In this document: piece by piece, positions 54,395 to 64,000 of the stretch
How the letters are laid out: every line of letters begins with the position of its first letter
How positions within the stretch are numbered: position 1 is the first letter of the stretch
Assembly: GCF_004101865.1 (NCBI RefSeq)
Contig: NZ_CP026118.1
Span: forward strand, 496,001 to 560,000
From: Halobacillus litoralis
GTDB lineage: Bacteria > Bacillota > Bacilli > Bacillales > Halobacillaceae
Length of the DNA: 64,000 nucleotides
Direction: 5' to 3'
Made by a program: the position numbers and the translations under genes
Notes under the pieces: generated by a model
What the model was told of the DNA's origin: nothing
Seen by the model: the letters and a program-made list of their open reading frames with translations, nothing else
Database searches by the model: none

Positions 54395-55197
54395 TGATCA
54401 GAGACGAAATTACGTTTCTCAAAGACCTGATAGTCATTTTTCCGTACTTCTGAAAGAATCGCACGGTACATCCTCGCTGCACCACCGACGGGAGCTCTTG
54501 AATAAACAGGATAGGCTTCAAGCGTCGCCAAACCCTGCTCATAGTAAATTTCAGCATCGCTTGCTAAATCTTCCCACAATCGGATGAACGCCTGGTTCAC
54601 TTTCTGCTCTTGCAATTCCACAAATGTGTAACCATACTGTTTCATCAAATCTCCCGGTAAATAGATACGATCGATTTCCAAGTCTTCTCCGATGTCTCGC
54701 AGAATATTTGTCAGCTGCATGGCATACCCAAGTTCAATTGCTCCATTTCTTAACATGTCCACCCGTCCTGGAGCGATGACAGGTAATAACATTAAACCAA
54801 CCGTGCTGGCGACGTGGTAGCAGTAATCAAGCAAGTCGTCTTTTGAATGGATCGTCCTTGGATAAAGATCCATTCGCTGGCCTTTTATCATATCGTAATA
54901 AGGTTGCGGATCGATGGGGAAATTGTTGAATACATCATCAAGTGCAATCCAGCAAGGATGGTCAAGTTCCAGTGTTCCATCCATGAATGCTTCGAAATCC
55001 ACTGCAAACGCTTCAAGCTCCGACTTCGGATTTTCTCCTTCATCTACAATATCATCAACACGTCGGCAAAAAGCATAAATCGCCCAAACTGCTCTTTTTT
55101 GCTTTTTTGGCAGCATAGCAAAAGCTTTAGAGAACGTCTTGGAATGCTTTTCGATTAATTCACGACAATGATGGTATGCTTCATTCAAGTCCGTCAT
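54361..55197 (-). CDS. crtM: Dehydrosqualene/diapophytoene synthase
   Basis: Joins two farnesyl diphosphates to the C30 carotenoid precursor. 278 residues with the two aspartate-rich motifs (RRVDDIVDE near 48; NILRDIGED near 165) and the [13 protein letters not shown] end region of squalene/phytoene synthases. Start ATG 55197 after GAGG; GTG 55200 is possible, which overlaps the TAG of the upstream crtN. Last gene of crtN-crtN-crtM. Confidence 0.92.
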   Translation of the reverse strand: MTDLNEAYHHCRELIEKHSKTFSKAFAMLPKKQKRAVWAIYAFCRRVDDIVDEGENPKSELEAFAVDFEAFMDGTLELDHPCWIALDDVFNNFPIDPQPYYDMIKGQRMDLYPRTIHSKDDLLDYCYHVASTVGLMLLPVIAPGRVDMLRNGAIELGYAMQLTNILRDIGEDLEIDRIYLPGDLMKQYGYTFVELQEQKVNQAFIRLWEDLASDAEIYYEQGLATLEAYPVYSRAPVGGAARMYRAILSEVRKNDYQVFEKRNFVSDQKKKQIIAEMQ

Positions 55198-55199
55198 CA

Positions 55200-56675
55200 C
55201 TAAACACCTCGCCTGTAATTATGCCTTTCTTCCTCCTCTTTTTGCAAACGATCCGCCAGTAATTTCGCCCCTTGCATGACGATCGGAACGCCTCCTCCCG
55301 GGTGGACGGAGGCTCCTACAGCATAAACATTTGTTAAGGGGTACGGCTGAAGTTGCGGGCGGAAAACTCCTGATTGAAAAAGAGTCGGAGCGATTCCAAA
55401 GCTTCCACCGGCATAGAGACCTTCTCTCTCTGCTTCTTCTGGTGTACGCACATGCATCCATTCCATATGGTCCCTAAGGTTAGGAAATCCTTGTTTTTCC
55501 AATTGATCGAGCACCTTATCAATCAGGGCATCTTTATTTTCCCAATTCACCTCACCGCCGACCGGGACAGGTATGAGCGTATAAAGCACCCCTTTACCTT
55601 CTGGTGCCAATGAGTCATCAATCAAGGAAGGATGGAAGGTATAATAGGATGGATCATCAGGTAATCGTTTTTCTGTGAATATCTGTTTCATATGTTTGTC
55701 AAAATCGGCACTCATGAAAAATTGATGGATGGAATGATGATCGTAATTCTTATCAAGTCCTAAATAGAGGAGCAAGCAGCCTGAAGAAGGGGTGTATTTT
55801 CGGTTCAGCCTCTGTTCGGCCGGCAGCAAACGGTCCATGATCGGGAAATCACCATTTAAAACCACTTCATCGCATGAATATTCCTCCCCCTCAACAAGGA
55901 GGGATGTTGCTTTATCACCTGCGGTCACCACCTTCTCTACAGCAGAACCCACTCGTATGGTTACTCCTCTTCTTTTCAATTCCGTTTCCAGCATTTCTAC
56001 AAGATGGGCATACCCTCCCTTCATATACCAAATGCCATGCTCATGTTCACTATAGGAGACAAGGGAATACATCGCCGGCGACTGCTCGGGGTGCCCTCCG
56101 ATGTATAAAGTTTGTAGTGTGTACGCCTCAACCAGTCTTTCATCATCGAAATAACTGCGCATCATTTTCTTTACATTTTGGTAAGCTTTCAACTTGATCA
56201 ATGTTCTTAAGTTCTTTCTGGAGAAAAAAGTCCGTTTATCGACAAATGACCGCTCAAGAAATTGAGCTTTTCCTCGTAAAAACCGTACTTTCATATCCCG
56301 TAAGAAGCGATCGAAGTGTATTTCATTTCCGGGGAACCTATTTTTCAGTTCAGCTTTTTGTTTTTCAACGTCAGCATACTTGGTAAAAGAAGTTCCGTCA
56401 TGAAAATGTACATCGTAGAGAGGGTCGCACGGAATGAGGGGGATGCTTTCCTTAGCCATCCCCCCTTCTTCCAGGATGTCCAGCAGCATATCCGGTAAAA
56501 GAACAATGGTCGGACCTTGGTCGATTTTAAAATCCCCATGCCGCTCATAGGTCAAACGCCCTCCAAGATGATCATTTTTCTCGAAAATTGTGATTTCCCG
56601 GCCTTCCTCTTTAGAAAGAAGCAGGGCTGTCACCAATCCACCGATACCACCGCCAACTAATGCCGTATGGGTCAT
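55200..56675 (-). CDS. CrtN-type carotenoid desaturase/oxidase (second paralogue)
   Basis: 491 residues. FAD motif [15 protein letters not shown] at residues 6-20, [20 protein letters not shown] region, and the C-terminal [19 protein letters not shown]. The ATG at 56675 overlaps the upstream gene stop (ATGA). With crtM and the first paralogue it forms the minus-strand operon. Substrate order among the paralogues is unknown. Confidence 0.9.
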   Translation of the reverse strand: MTHTALVGGGIGGLVTALLLSKEEGREITIFEKNDHLGGRLTYERHGDFKIDQGPTIVLLPDMLLDILEEGGMAKESIPLIPCDPLYDVHFHDGTSFTKYADVEKQKAELKNRFPGNEIHFDRFLRDMKVRFLRGKAQFLERSFVDKRTFFSRKNLRTLIKLKAYQNVKKMMRSYFDDERLVEAYTLQTLYIGGHPEQSPAMYSLVSYSEHEHGIWYMKGGYAHLVEMLETELKRRGVTIRVGSAVEKVVTAGDKATSLLVEGEEYSCDEVVLNGDFPIMDRLLPAEQRLNRKYTPSSGCLLLYLGLDKNYDHHSIHQFFMSADFDKHMKQIFTEKRLPDDPSYYTFHPSLIDDSLAPEGKGVLYTLIPVPVGGEVNWENKDALIDKVLDQLEKQGFPNLRDHMEWMHVRTPEEAEREGLYAGGSFGIAPTLFQSGVFRPQLQPYPLTNVYAVGASVHPGGGVPIVMQGAKLLADRLQKEEEERHNYRRGV

Positions 56676-58156
56676 GAAGGCTGCACCTCCTTCTCTCTTA
56701 TCCAGCTCGTCGTAATACGGGCAGATTCTAAAATCGTCGGTAAACCACTCCCCGGATGGGTGCCTCCGCCGACGAGCCAGCAATGCTCCAACTCCTGGAA
56801 GCGGTTATGCGGGCGAAAATACATCATTTGAGAGAGCTGGTGTCCCATGCTGAACGTCGCCCCCTTGTGTACAAAATGGTCCGACTGCCACTGTTTAGGT
56901 GTCAGTATCTTCTCTTCGACTACATGATTACGAATATCCGTAAATCCTGTTTTTTCTTCTATCTCATCGTAAATCAGTTTCTTAAACGTTTCCTGTTTTT
57001 CATCCCAGTCGATTTCCGAATAATTATTCGGTACAGGAGCAAGGATATAGACAGCTGAGTGCCCTTCCGGGGCGAGTGTCGGATCTGTCACACTCGCATT
57101 ATGGATATAAATGGACGGTTCATCAGACAAAACAAGGTCCTTAGTCATTTCATTGACATTTTTCTGATAATCATCAGCAAATAAAATCGTATGATGGGGC
57201 ATGTCATACTTTTTATCCAGACCAACATAAATCATGAAAGTGGAACAGGAGTATTTCTTCTTTTCCAATTTTGCTTTTGAATGACTCTTCAACACGCCAT
57301 CATCTACTAAATGATTCATCGCTTCGGCAAAATCGGCATTGATGATGTATTCATCTGCTCTCACATGCTCTCCTGATTCGAGCTCCAGACCAGTGATTTT
57401 TTTGCCCTCAACAGCTATTCGTTTCACACCATTTTCAAGGTGAATATTTCCGCCACTCTCTCTTGTCACCGCCGCCATCGCTTTAGAAAGTCGGTTTACA
57501 CCACCAATGGGATGAAACACACCCCATTCATGTTCCATATAAGAAAGAATCGAAAAAGCTCCTGGGCACTCCCATGGGGACATACCAAGATATTTAGCTT
57601 GGAAGGTGAAGGCGATTTTCAGTTTTTCATCAGTGAAATAGTCAGAAAGGACATCATACACGGATTTACCAATTGATAGTTTAGGCAAGGCCTTTAGAGC
57701 TCGTTTGCTTAAATAGTCGGTGAGCCTATGATGGCGGGTTTGCAAGAGGGGCATTAAAGCCTCCATCTTCTCCCCCGTATCCTCCATGAACCGCTCATAA
57801 CCAAGTTCATTTCCAGGGAAATGTTCAGTGATGGTGGTCAACATTTTTTTCCGGTCCCGATACATCGGAATCCGTACACCATCAAATTGCAGCTCATACA
57901 TTGGTGACAATTCCTTTAAATCCATATAATCATGAGCATTTCTTCCGGACATTTCGAAAATCTCCTCCATGATTTGAGGCATGCTCAAAAACGTTGGACC
58001 GATATCGAAAGTATAATCACCGATGGTGAAATGCCCATTTCTCCCCCCCACGTACGGTTGTTTTTCATATACATGGACATCATATCCATTAGAAGCGAGA
58101 ATCATGGCTGAAGCTAATCCACCTGGGCCTGCGCCGATTATGGCAATCTTTTTCAA
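56672..58156 (-). CDS. crtN: CrtN-type carotenoid desaturase (first paralogue)
   Basis: 494 residues. FAD motif GAGPGGLASAMILASNGYDV near residue 7, GGRNGHFTIGDYTFDIGPTF region, and GGGTHPGSGLPTILESA near the C-terminus. Most like the 4,4'-diapophytoene desaturases. Start is TTG 58156, 5 nt after AAGGTGA; upstream in-frame ATG lacks a ribosome site. Promoter region holds two TATAAT boxes (58187-58182 area and 58198 area) and a GTTTAA. Confidence 0.88.
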   Translation of the reverse strand: MKKIAIIGAGPGGLASAMILASNGYDVHVYEKQPYVGGRNGHFTIGDYTFDIGPTFLSMPQIMEEIFEMSGRNAHDYMDLKELSPMYELQFDGVRIPMYRDRKKMLTTITEHFPGNELGYERFMEDTGEKMEALMPLLQTRHHRLTDYLSKRALKALPKLSIGKSVYDVLSDYFTDEKLKIAFTFQAKYLGMSPWECPGAFSILSYMEHEWGVFHPIGGVNRLSKAMAAVTRESGGNIHLENGVKRIAVEGKKITGLELESGEHVRADEYIINADFAEAMNHLVDDGVLKSHSKAKLEKKKYSCSTFMIYVGLDKKYDMPHHTILFADDYQKNVNEMTKDLVLSDEPSIYIHNASVTDPTLAPEGHSAVYILAPVPNNYSEIDWDEKQETFKKLIYDEIEEKTGFTDIRNHVVEEKILTPKQWQSDHFVHKGATFSMGHQLSQMMYFRPHNRFQELEHCWLVGGGTHPGSGLPTILESARITTSWIREKEVQPS

Positions 58157-58503
58157 TAAGCTCACCTTCTTTACCTGTTTTACATTATACAAACATTATA
58201 CAAAACTTAAACATTTGTAGCTATTCAATACACTTACCCGATATGCTCCATGTTAAACAACTAGGCTAGCGGAGGAAGTTGCGAATAATCATTTCTGATA
58301 AAAATGGTCTGGAGAGCGTTGCTGAAGAAAACAAGCGCTGTAGATACTTATGTCATAGTAACTATCTATTTACGCATTCTAATTAGTGATTAGCTTAATT
58401 ACTTCTACATAAGAAGTTTGATTCCTCTTTTCAAATCGGTCCCTCAACAAGCAAGGATAAACCGGCAAAGAAAGGGGACAATATAGGCTAAGGAGGCTAG
58501 GTT

Positions 58504-58707
58504 ATGTATTCAAACCAAAGAGTTTCAGGGCCCTATTTCCCTTCCCATTCTACACATGCACCACCCCATAACCAGTTCAGCAATGAGCAGCTAAACCATT
58601 GGTGTGAAGAAATCGATCAGTGTGAACACCATGAAGAGCAGCGCCGAAATGAAATGCACCAGAAAAGTAAAATAACTAAACTTGCCCCACCTACTTTCAT
58701 GAATTAA
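58504..58707 (+). CDS. Small His/Gln-rich protein, unknown
   Basis: 67 residues, rich in His, Gln, Glu and Pro with two cysteines (NHWCEEIDQCEHHEEQ). AAGGAGG lies 7 nt before ATG 58504. Similar small hydrophilic proteins are common near spore genes and yjcZ follows, but no family is recognised. The 346-bp gap before it (58157-58503) holds only the crtN promoter region. Confidence 0.6.
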   Translation: MYSNQRVSGPYFPSHSTHAPPHNQFSNEQLNHWCEEIDQCEHHEEQRRNEMHQKSKITKLAPPTFMN

Positions 58708-58782
58708 TTCAACTGGGTGTATGACTATACACCGCCGACCTCCGTTGCATAGGCTACGAATGTAACAACAGGAGGTGAGCTT

Positions 58783-58908
58783 ATGTACGGAGGCAACCCT
58801 TACGGAGGAAGACGTTGCGGCAGACCAAGAGGTTATGGCAATAACTTCGCCTTGATCGTCGTATTGTTCATTCTATTGATCATTGTAGGAGCAGCATTTT
58901 ATTGCTGA
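58783..58908 (+). CDS. YjcZ-type small sporulation membrane protein
   Basis: 41 residues: glycine- and arginine-rich head ([17 protein letters not shown]) and one membrane helix [19 protein letters not shown], the YjcZ family layout. AGGAGGTGA precedes ATG 58783. Such proteins are made in sporulating cells; function unknown. Confidence 0.8.
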   Translation: MYGGNPYGGRRCGRPRGYGNNFALIVVLFILLIIVGAAFYC

Positions 58909-58918
58909 GATTAAAAGC

Positions 58919-59534
58919 GGCAACCCCTTTGCAGTTTTAAGATAATCATGTGGTAAAGACAGTTTCATTACGGAATTGTCGGAATTAAAACTATAAGGGG
59001 TTAAATGAGGAGAGAGGCTGGAAGTTTATCTACCCATAAGCAGCAACGCCGTAAAGCATGCTTCTTTAGGTTATGTCACGCTAGTCTCTCTATAAAGGAA
59101 CAGCAAACATGAAAAGAGTGATGTTCTTTGATTAATAAAAGAACATCACTCTGTGTGTGTACAAGGGCTGGTGGCGATATTCACCATCAATATCAAACAA
59201 ATACTAAGCTCATGGACCAAAATGTCTCGAAAATACGCATTTCAGGTAACAAGAAAAGGTGAATATAGTGGAACAAGAAAGCGCCATGGGATTTTTGAAA
59301 AAATCCCATGGCGCTTTTCTTTTAGATGGACCTCGTTGATTCCACGATGAGCGTTCGGTGGTGACGCCTGCGGGAACAGCGCGATCCGAAGAACCACTTG
59401 GTCAAGGGGTCTTCTTGACCAAGTTAGCTGAGGCTGAGGCCGTGCCGGCAAGCATCCACCGACAAGCGATTCGTGAGAAGCAACAACAAACTTTAACATC
59501 TTCTCTAGAATGAAGAGGGCTTTTCAGCGGCCAC
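58919..59534 (+). mobile_element. Family B MITE-like element, copy 5 (about 616 bp, left end uncertain)
   Basis: Right end CTTTTCAGCGGCC matches the family end. The core 59330-59500 is nearly identical to copies 1-4. It contains the extra segment seen in copy 2 (TGTACAAGGGCTGGTGGC) and a private hairpin GCGCCATGGGATTTTT/AAAAATCCCATGGCGC. The left end is placed at GGCAACCCCTTTGCAG, a weak match. A short palindrome fragment with GTTCCCGCGGAAAGCGAG follows at about 59545-59590. Confidence 0.6.
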
Positions 59535-59635
59535 GCGTTTTGCTAGAGGGGTTCATCGCGTTCCCGCGGAAAGCGAGCCCTTCCCCAACGCCCTCCACTC
59601 ACACACCCTTCTCGAAATAAACCTTGTGTTCTTCA

Positions 59636-61609
59636 TTAATGGACGATTGATGAATTGAAAACATCACTCAATTGTTCCGGGGGCAAGGGCTTACTGTAGA
59701 AATAACCCTGGATTTCATCGCATTTTTCATTTTTGAGAAAATTCCATTGCTCCGCAGTCTCCACTCCTTCAGCAATCACTTTCATATTGAGAGAGTGAGA
59801 CATATGGATGATGGATTTGACGATTGCCTGGTTTTGTTTCTGGTTCTCACTGATAAACACTTTATCAATTTTCAACTTACTGACAGGGAAACGGCTTAAA
59901 TACTTCAAGGAAGAATACCCTGTACCGAAATCGTCTATGGAGACATGGACACCCAGCTCCCGAAGCTCTTTCAATGTATGTATGATGTACTCTTCATTCG
60001 TCATGGCCATTGACTCGGTAATTTCAAGCTCCAGGTATTCCGGTGCGAGTCCGGTTTCTTCCAAAATCTGCTTCACCCTGAAAACCAGATCCTTTTGGAG
60101 AAATTGCAATGCTGAGAGGTTCACACCTACGATAACGGGGGCAAAACCTTCATCCTGCCACTGTTTATTCTGTTTACATGCTTCCTTCATCACCCATTCT
60201 CCGATTTCTATGATCTGTCCATTTTTTTCGGCGATGGGGATGAACGTTGCAGGAGAAATCATCCCTTTATCCGGGTGATTCCACCGAATCAATGCTTCTA
60301 ATCCGACGATCTTGCCGGTGCCGATACTTTTTTGAGGCTGATAATGAAGCTCCAATTGTTCTTGTTTCAGTGCTTTTCTTAACTCCGAATCCATCGAGAG
60401 CATTTTCTCAAACTTCTCACTTATCGATGCGTTGTAGCACAAATAATTGTTCCGATGCCTCCCTTTGACGGTGAACATGGCACTGTCCGATTTTTTAATC
60501 AAATCATCAGCGGAACGCCCATGATCAGGAAATAAACTGATACCTATACTGACTGAAGTGTACAACTCATAATCATCAATAGTCACAGGTCTTTGGAATA
60601 TACCGATCATCTTTTCAGCATAATCTTCCGCCTTCTCTTTTGATGTAACATATCTTTGCAGGACTAAAAATTCGTCGCCTCCCATACGTGCTATAAAGGT
60701 GTCCTGCTCTTGTATACTTTTCAATCGCTCCGCACATGCCTTAAGCAGTTTATCTCCGAACGCATATCCAAGGGTATCATTGATTTGTTTGAAATAATCC
60801 AAGTCAATGAAATGTACGGCTACCCCTTCTCCCTGTCCCGCAGCTTCCATTAAAGCTTCATTCAGCATGTCATGGAAGTAATGCCGGTTCGGCAAATCCG
60901 TCAGTTCATCATAATAGGACATGAATTCAATTTTCTTTTCATTATGTACTCGTTCCGTAACATCACGGATGATGGCAACTCTTAAGACACGGTCTTCCTG
61001 TGGATAAGGGTGGGCAAGTATTTCCAGGAAAAAAGTGGTCCCGTCTTTTTTCTTTCCTTTTAATTGGTAAGGCTCTTCAGGATATGTATGGAGCAACTGC
61101 TTCAGGTTTTCTCTACTGTCCTCATCAACAAGAGAAAACACATCTGTATTTCGTATTTCCTCCCTTTTGTACCCGAACATACGAGCAAAGGTTGAATCAC
61201 AATCAACGATTCTTCCATGGTCGTGCATGACCACCCCTTCTGAACTGGCATCCATTAACCGGTCCATTTCCCTTTTCACTTCCAAGGTTTGATCGGAAAT
61301 AGAAAGAGGGCGGAATAAAAGGGCATAAAGCCCCTCCTCTTTCCTTACTCTCATGCACTGGACGAAATATAAACGATCCCCTTCAGTTTGGAAATCAACT
61401 ATCTTCTTGATTCCCTCATGGTCCTTTAACTTTTTAAAGTCCAACAGGTCCCTTACCGTCTGTCGTTCAGGTCCGATCACCTCTAGAGCTGCTTGATTAC
61501 AACGGATGATGTCGCCCGCTTCATTTGTGAACAAAAGCGGATCTTGAATTTGCTGGAAAATCCATTCATGAATAGGTATGTTGGTAATCCCGTTTCGGTC
61601 CGGCATCAT
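59636..61609 (-). CDS. PAS-PAS-GGDEF-EAL cyclic di-GMP enzyme
   Basis: 657 residues, no membrane segment. Two PAS domains (about 10-115 and 116-225), GGDEF (about 235-400) with intact RMGGDEFL, and EAL (about 410-650) with intact EALIRW, DDFGTGYSSL and EGVET. Both activities, synthesis and breakdown of cyclic di-GMP, look possible. The RxxD inhibition site before GGDEF is absent (QEQD instead). Starts 24 bp after the ktrD stop with AGGGGG, so probably in one operon. Confidence 0.9.
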   Translation of the reverse strand: MMPDRNGITNIPIHEWIFQQIQDPLLFTNEAGDIIRCNQAALEVIGPERQTVRDLLDFKKLKDHEGIKKIVDFQTEGDRLYFVQCMRVRKEEGLYALLFRPLSISDQTLEVKREMDRLMDASSEGVVMHDHGRIVDCDSTFARMFGYKREEIRNTDVFSLVDEDSRENLKQLLHTYPEEPYQLKGKKKDGTTFFLEILAHPYPQEDRVLRVAIIRDVTERVHNEKKIEFMSYYDELTDLPNRHYFHDMLNEALMEAAGQGEGVAVHFIDLDYFKQINDTLGYAFGDKLLKACAERLKSIQEQDTFIARMGGDEFLVLQRYVTSKEKAEDYAEKMIGIFQRPVTIDDYELYTSVSIGISLFPDHGRSADDLIKKSDSAMFTVKGRHRNNYLCYNASISEKFEKMLSMDSELRKALKQEQLELHYQPQKSIGTGKIVGLEALIRWNHPDKGMISPATFIPIAEKNGQIIEIGEWVMKEACKQNKQWQDEGFAPVIVGVNLSALQFLQKDLVFRVKQILEETGLAPEYLELEITESMAMTNEEYIIHTLKELRELGVHVSIDDFGTGYSSLKYLSRFPVSKLKIDKVFISENQKQNQAIVKSIIHMSHSLNMKVIAEGVETAEQWNFLKNEKCDEIQGYFYSKPLPPEQLSDVFNSSIVH

Positions 61610-61633
61610 ACTGCCCCCTAAGCAACGATTGTA

Positions 61634-62995
61634 CTAACCAATAATGATTCTCTCTTTTGGAAAATGGTACTTACCTTGTGCTTTATCCTGCTTTTTAAAG
61701 GAAAACAAGAACGTCAGCAGGCCGATCCTTCCTAAGAACATCAACAGCATGAGTACACATTTTCCGAAACTGCTGAGACCAGGAGTGATTCCCAGCGATA
61801 GCCCGACAGTTCCGAAGGCTGAGCAGACCTCAAATAAGATTTCATTCAATGTGAAGGGCTCTGTAATCGACAAAGCCATGACAGCACTGAAGCATACAAA
61901 TAAGGCCACCATTGTGACAACTACCGCTTTGTTCAAATCTTCCGGATGTATTTCTCTGCGAAAGATCCGGATGTGATTTCCGCCTCGTGCAAATGTTAAT
62001 ACAAAGATGACTACTAAAGCGAAGGTTGTCGTCCGTATCCCTCCCCCGACACTGCTGGGTGAAGCTCCGATAAACATCAGGGAAGACATAAAGATTTGGG
62101 TCTGTTCAGTGAATTGGTTGATATCCACCGTCGCTAACCCGCCGCTCCGTGTCGTAACGGATTGAAACAAGGCATAGAAGAAGACTTCATGCCAGGATTT
62201 ATCTGAAAAGAAATGATTGAACTCTAAGATGGAAATCATAACCGCACCAAAAATGACGAGCGCGAAAAATGTAAAGCTGGTCAACTTGGCGAATAATGAA
62301 AACCTGATGGTCTTTTCTTCACTGTTATGCATTATATATTGTTTAACCTCAATCAACACTGGAAAACCAATCGCTCCAGAAATAATTAAGATCATATTGA
62401 TGAATTGGACAAAATAATCATCTTTGAAGAGTCTCAAGGATTCTCCTGTAATATCGAAGCCGCCATTCGTCATAGCACTGATGGCTCCAAAAAACCCTTG
62501 CAGGTAAGCTTCCCCAGGATCAAAATATTGTAAATAATAAGTGCCTAAAATAAGAAAACCGATCAACTCGATAATCAATACGACGATGACGATTTCCTTA
62601 ACGAGACGTACCATCCCCTGGAAGGATGTCTGGTTCTGATCGGTCATGATCAGCCGTCTCTCTTTCAAACCGATCTTTTTCCCTAAGACTAACCAAATCA
62701 AGGTACCCAGTGTCATGACACCGATACCGCCGAACTGGAGTACAAGTGCTAATATGAACACACCAGTCGTATTAAAAGTTTCCGCAGTCGGGACGGTTGT
62801 TAAACCTGTTACACTGACCGCGCTGACAGCTGTAAATAAAATATCAATGAAATTAAGTTGTACTCCATCGCGATGACCGACAGGCAGTGCGATTAAAATC
62901 GATGAAATAGTGACAGCGACTAAATAATAAATCGCAATTAGCTGGAATGGCGATAAGTCATTAAGCCAACGCAGGCCTTTTCTTCTCACCCACAT
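61634..62995 (-). CDS. ktrD: Ktr potassium transporter membrane subunit, KtrD-type
   Basis: K+ (and Na+-coupled) uptake channel of the Trk/Ktr/HKT family. 453 residues with four membrane-pore-membrane repeats; selectivity-filter regions are visible as SAVSVTGLTT, ISAMTNGGFDITG, TTRSGGLATVD and CSAFGTVGLS. Full length. Should work with KtrC (14636-15301), as KtrCD in B. subtilis. Followed by a cyclic di-GMP enzyme gene. Confidence 0.92.
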   Translation of the reverse strand: MWVRRKGLRWLNDLSPFQLIAIYYLVAVTISSILIALPVGHRDGVQLNFIDILFTAVSAVSVTGLTTVPTAETFNTTGVFILALVLQFGGIGVMTLGTLIWLVLGKKIGLKERRLIMTDQNQTSFQGMVRLVKEIVIVVLIIELIGFLILGTYYLQYFDPGEAYLQGFFGAISAMTNGGFDITGESLRLFKDDYFVQFINMILIISGAIGFPVLIEVKQYIMHNSEEKTIRFSLFAKLTSFTFFALVIFGAVMISILEFNHFFSDKSWHEVFFYALFQSVTTRSGGLATVDINQFTEQTQIFMSSLMFIGASPSSVGGGIRTTTFALVVIFVLTFARGGNHIRIFRREIHPEDLNKAVVVTMVALFVCFSAVMALSITEPFTLNEILFEVCSAFGTVGLSLGITPGLSSFGKCVLMLLMFLGRIGLLTFLFSFKKQDKAQGKYHFPKERIIIG

Positions 62996-63121
62996 AGTAA
63001 ATCTCCTTTGATGTTGCTATTTCTGATCGATGATGGAGCACCATTCATATTATAGCAGTATAATCGACAAATTTCTTCTTTTAATCATAATTTCCCAGGA
63101 CTTTTTCACCAACATATGTAG

Positions 63122-63150
63122 GGAGGCGCCTGAATATGGACGCCTCCAGT
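63122..63150 (-). terminator. Hairpin after the ywpF-type gene
   Basis: GGAGGCG/CGCCTCC stem with a 12-nt loop 9 bp past the stop; T-run weak. Confidence 0.5.
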
Positions 63151-63158
63151 GTTTAAAC

Positions 63159-63584
63159 TTATGCTTTAGACTCGTTGCCCCTTTTCTTAAACTCTTCTAA
63201 CAGGTCTTCCCCTTGAAAACCTTCATCGAGCAGCTGTTTGAGCACTCTTTCCACTTGCTCCTGCTGACGATCGACAATCGTTCCCATGAAGATGACATTC
63301 ATCGCTTCCCCGATCATATTGATATCAATCGGTTTAACCATGAAGGTAGCGGGCCGGTTGCTCGGCTTCGTAATTTTGACTTGGACAATAATTTCTTCTT
63401 CGTTCTCATGCATAGTACGGAAGAAGTCTGTATAACTCTCATCAACGAAGGCTTCAATGACCCAGCGGCCATGGTCATCTTCACGGTTGATGATTAAGCC
63501 ATCCTGCAACTTGATCCGTCTTTGAGTGATATCTTCATTTTTTTCTTCCACGATATCCATTGAAATCAGCTTAAAGGTTTTCAT
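63159..63584 (-). CDS. YwpF-like protein
   Basis: 141 residues, soluble, mostly beta then helical. Start MKTFKLISMDIVEE and the middle WVIEAFVDESY, VQVKITKPSNRPATF follow the YwpF-like family. Function unknown. GGAGG lies 8 nt before ATG 63584 and a promoter lies in the gap to moaA. Confidence 0.75.
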   Translation of the reverse strand: MKTFKLISMDIVEEKNEDITQRRIKLQDGLIINREDDHGRWVIEAFVDESYTDFFRTMHENEEEIIVQVKITKPSNRPATFMVKPIDINMIGEAMNVIFMGTIVDRQQEQVERVLKQLLDEGFQGEDLLEEFKKRGNESKA

Positions 63585-63616
63585 CCAAATGACCTCCGAG
63601 AATGAATGTTATCTAT

Positions 63617-63645
63617 ATTATAGAGGACACGGACTCTCTGAGCAA
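63617..63645 (-). promoter_or_regulatory. Promoter of the ywpF-type gene
   Basis: TTGCTC (63645-63640), exactly 17 bp, TATAAT (63622-63617) on the minus strand, about 32 bp before the ATG. Confidence 0.6.
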
Positions 63646-63670
63646 AGATAGATCGCCCGATTTTGATAAT

Positions 63671-64000
63671 TCATCCTCCAATATAGGACATTTCGATTTT
63701 ATTCTCTTTCATAGGTTTCCCTTTTGCTCGATCAATTGAGTATTGATCGCTTCTTCCTGTCCATATTGCAATTAAATATTCTGTTATCTGTTCTTCCGAG
63801 TAGTCGCTGCGCAGGCATTCACGAAGATCATAACCTGAAGAAGCGAATAAACATGTGAACAACTGTCCATCTGCAGAGAGCCGGGCGCGGGTACAACTCG
63901 AACAAAATGCTTCCGTCACAGAAGATATGACACCGATTTCCCCTTCCCCGTCTTTATAACGATAACGGGAAGCAACTTCTCCATAGTAATTTGCATCTAA
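63671..64000 (-). CDS. moaA: GTP 3',8-cyclase MoaA, C-terminal part (cut by window end)
   Basis: Radical-SAM enzyme starting molybdenum cofactor synthesis. About 109 C-terminal residues are visible: [20 protein letters not shown], the second 4Fe-4S site in [11 protein letters not shown] plus Cys in LFTCLF, and the C-terminal Gly-Gly needed for activity. The N-terminal radical-SAM domain lies beyond the window. Confidence 0.95.
   Translation of the reverse strand, partial: LDANYYGEVASRYRYKDGEGEIGVISSVTEAFCSSCTRARLSADGQLFTCLFASSGYDLRECLRSDYSEEQITEYLIAIWTGRSDQYSIDRAKGKPMKENKIEMSYIGG

Noticed and set aside
58275..58385. TTG-started frame after GGAGG in the crtN upstream gap
   Set aside because: Spacing of 3 nt is poor, start is rare, peptide has no pattern and ends in A/T-rich sequence.

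Overview
The window reads as a chromosome segment of a moderately halophilic, spore-forming member of the Bacillaceae, most probably Halobacillus or a close relative. This rests on gene content and order. The backbone follows the Bacillus subtilis order in pieces: pdhA-ykyA-def-ykrA-rpoY-rnjA; ktrC; yknV-yknU; ykuV-ykuU-ykuT-(ykuS)-dapL-dapH; darB; fadH-ykuE; ykyB; cheV; patA. A C30 carotenoid cluster (crtM, three crtN-type genes, cruF-like, glycosyltransferase, acyltransferase) is typical of pigmented Halobacillus-type bacteria. Species identity is inference.

Layout. 1-8.6 kb: pyruvate dehydrogenase E1 alpha (cut by the window edge), lipoprotein YkyA, peptide deformylase, a HAD phosphatase, RNA polymerase epsilon, RNase J1 and a pyruvate oxidase. 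8.9-14.3 kb: an accessory island of coiled-coil proteins, an acidic cysteine-bearing protein behind a sigma-K-like promoter, and a JAMM metalloprotease; a spore-related role is plausible but not proven. 14.6-24.1 kb: KtrC, cytochrome bd oxidase with a Rex-type operator, an asymmetric ABC exporter pair, and the redox pair YkuU/YkuV behind a PerR-like box. 24.4-31.2 kb: MscS channel, CBS/DUF21 membrane protein, a decayed ykuS, the acetyl-branch lysine enzymes DapL and DapH, a drug exporter and the CBS protein DarB. 31.4-36.7 kb: hemolysin III-type protein and a copper regulon (copZ, copA, csoR and a divergent DUF4396 gene). 37-48.4 kb: fatty-acid, chemotaxis, secretion and small-protein genes, including PatA, which belongs to the same lysine pathway as DapH and DapL. 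48.7-58.2 kb: DoxX-type protein and the carotenoid cluster, built as two convergent operons. 58.5-64 kb: small spore-type proteins, a PAS-GGDEF-EAL protein in a likely operon with KtrD, YwpF and the end of MoaA.

The most striking non-coding content is three families of interspersed repeats. Family A is a palindromic unit of about 120 bp, often in tandem and often just 3' of stop codons. Family B is a MITE-like element of about 350-600 bp with GGCCACTGAAGAA-type inverted ends; in at least four of five copies it lies between the two arms of a neighbouring gene's intrinsic terminator. Family D is about 550-615 bp, has inverted ends, carries two large GC-rich palindromes and is flanked by 8-bp direct repeats (exact in one copy, 7/8 in the other). 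No transposase gene is present, so these would be non-autonomous elements.

Functional links: K+ and cyclic-di-AMP physiology (ktrC, ktrD, darB), redox and peroxide control (Rex site on cydAB, PerR-like box on ykuU), copper homeostasis around one operator region, and pigment synthesis. All calls come from reading the sequence; no database search was run.
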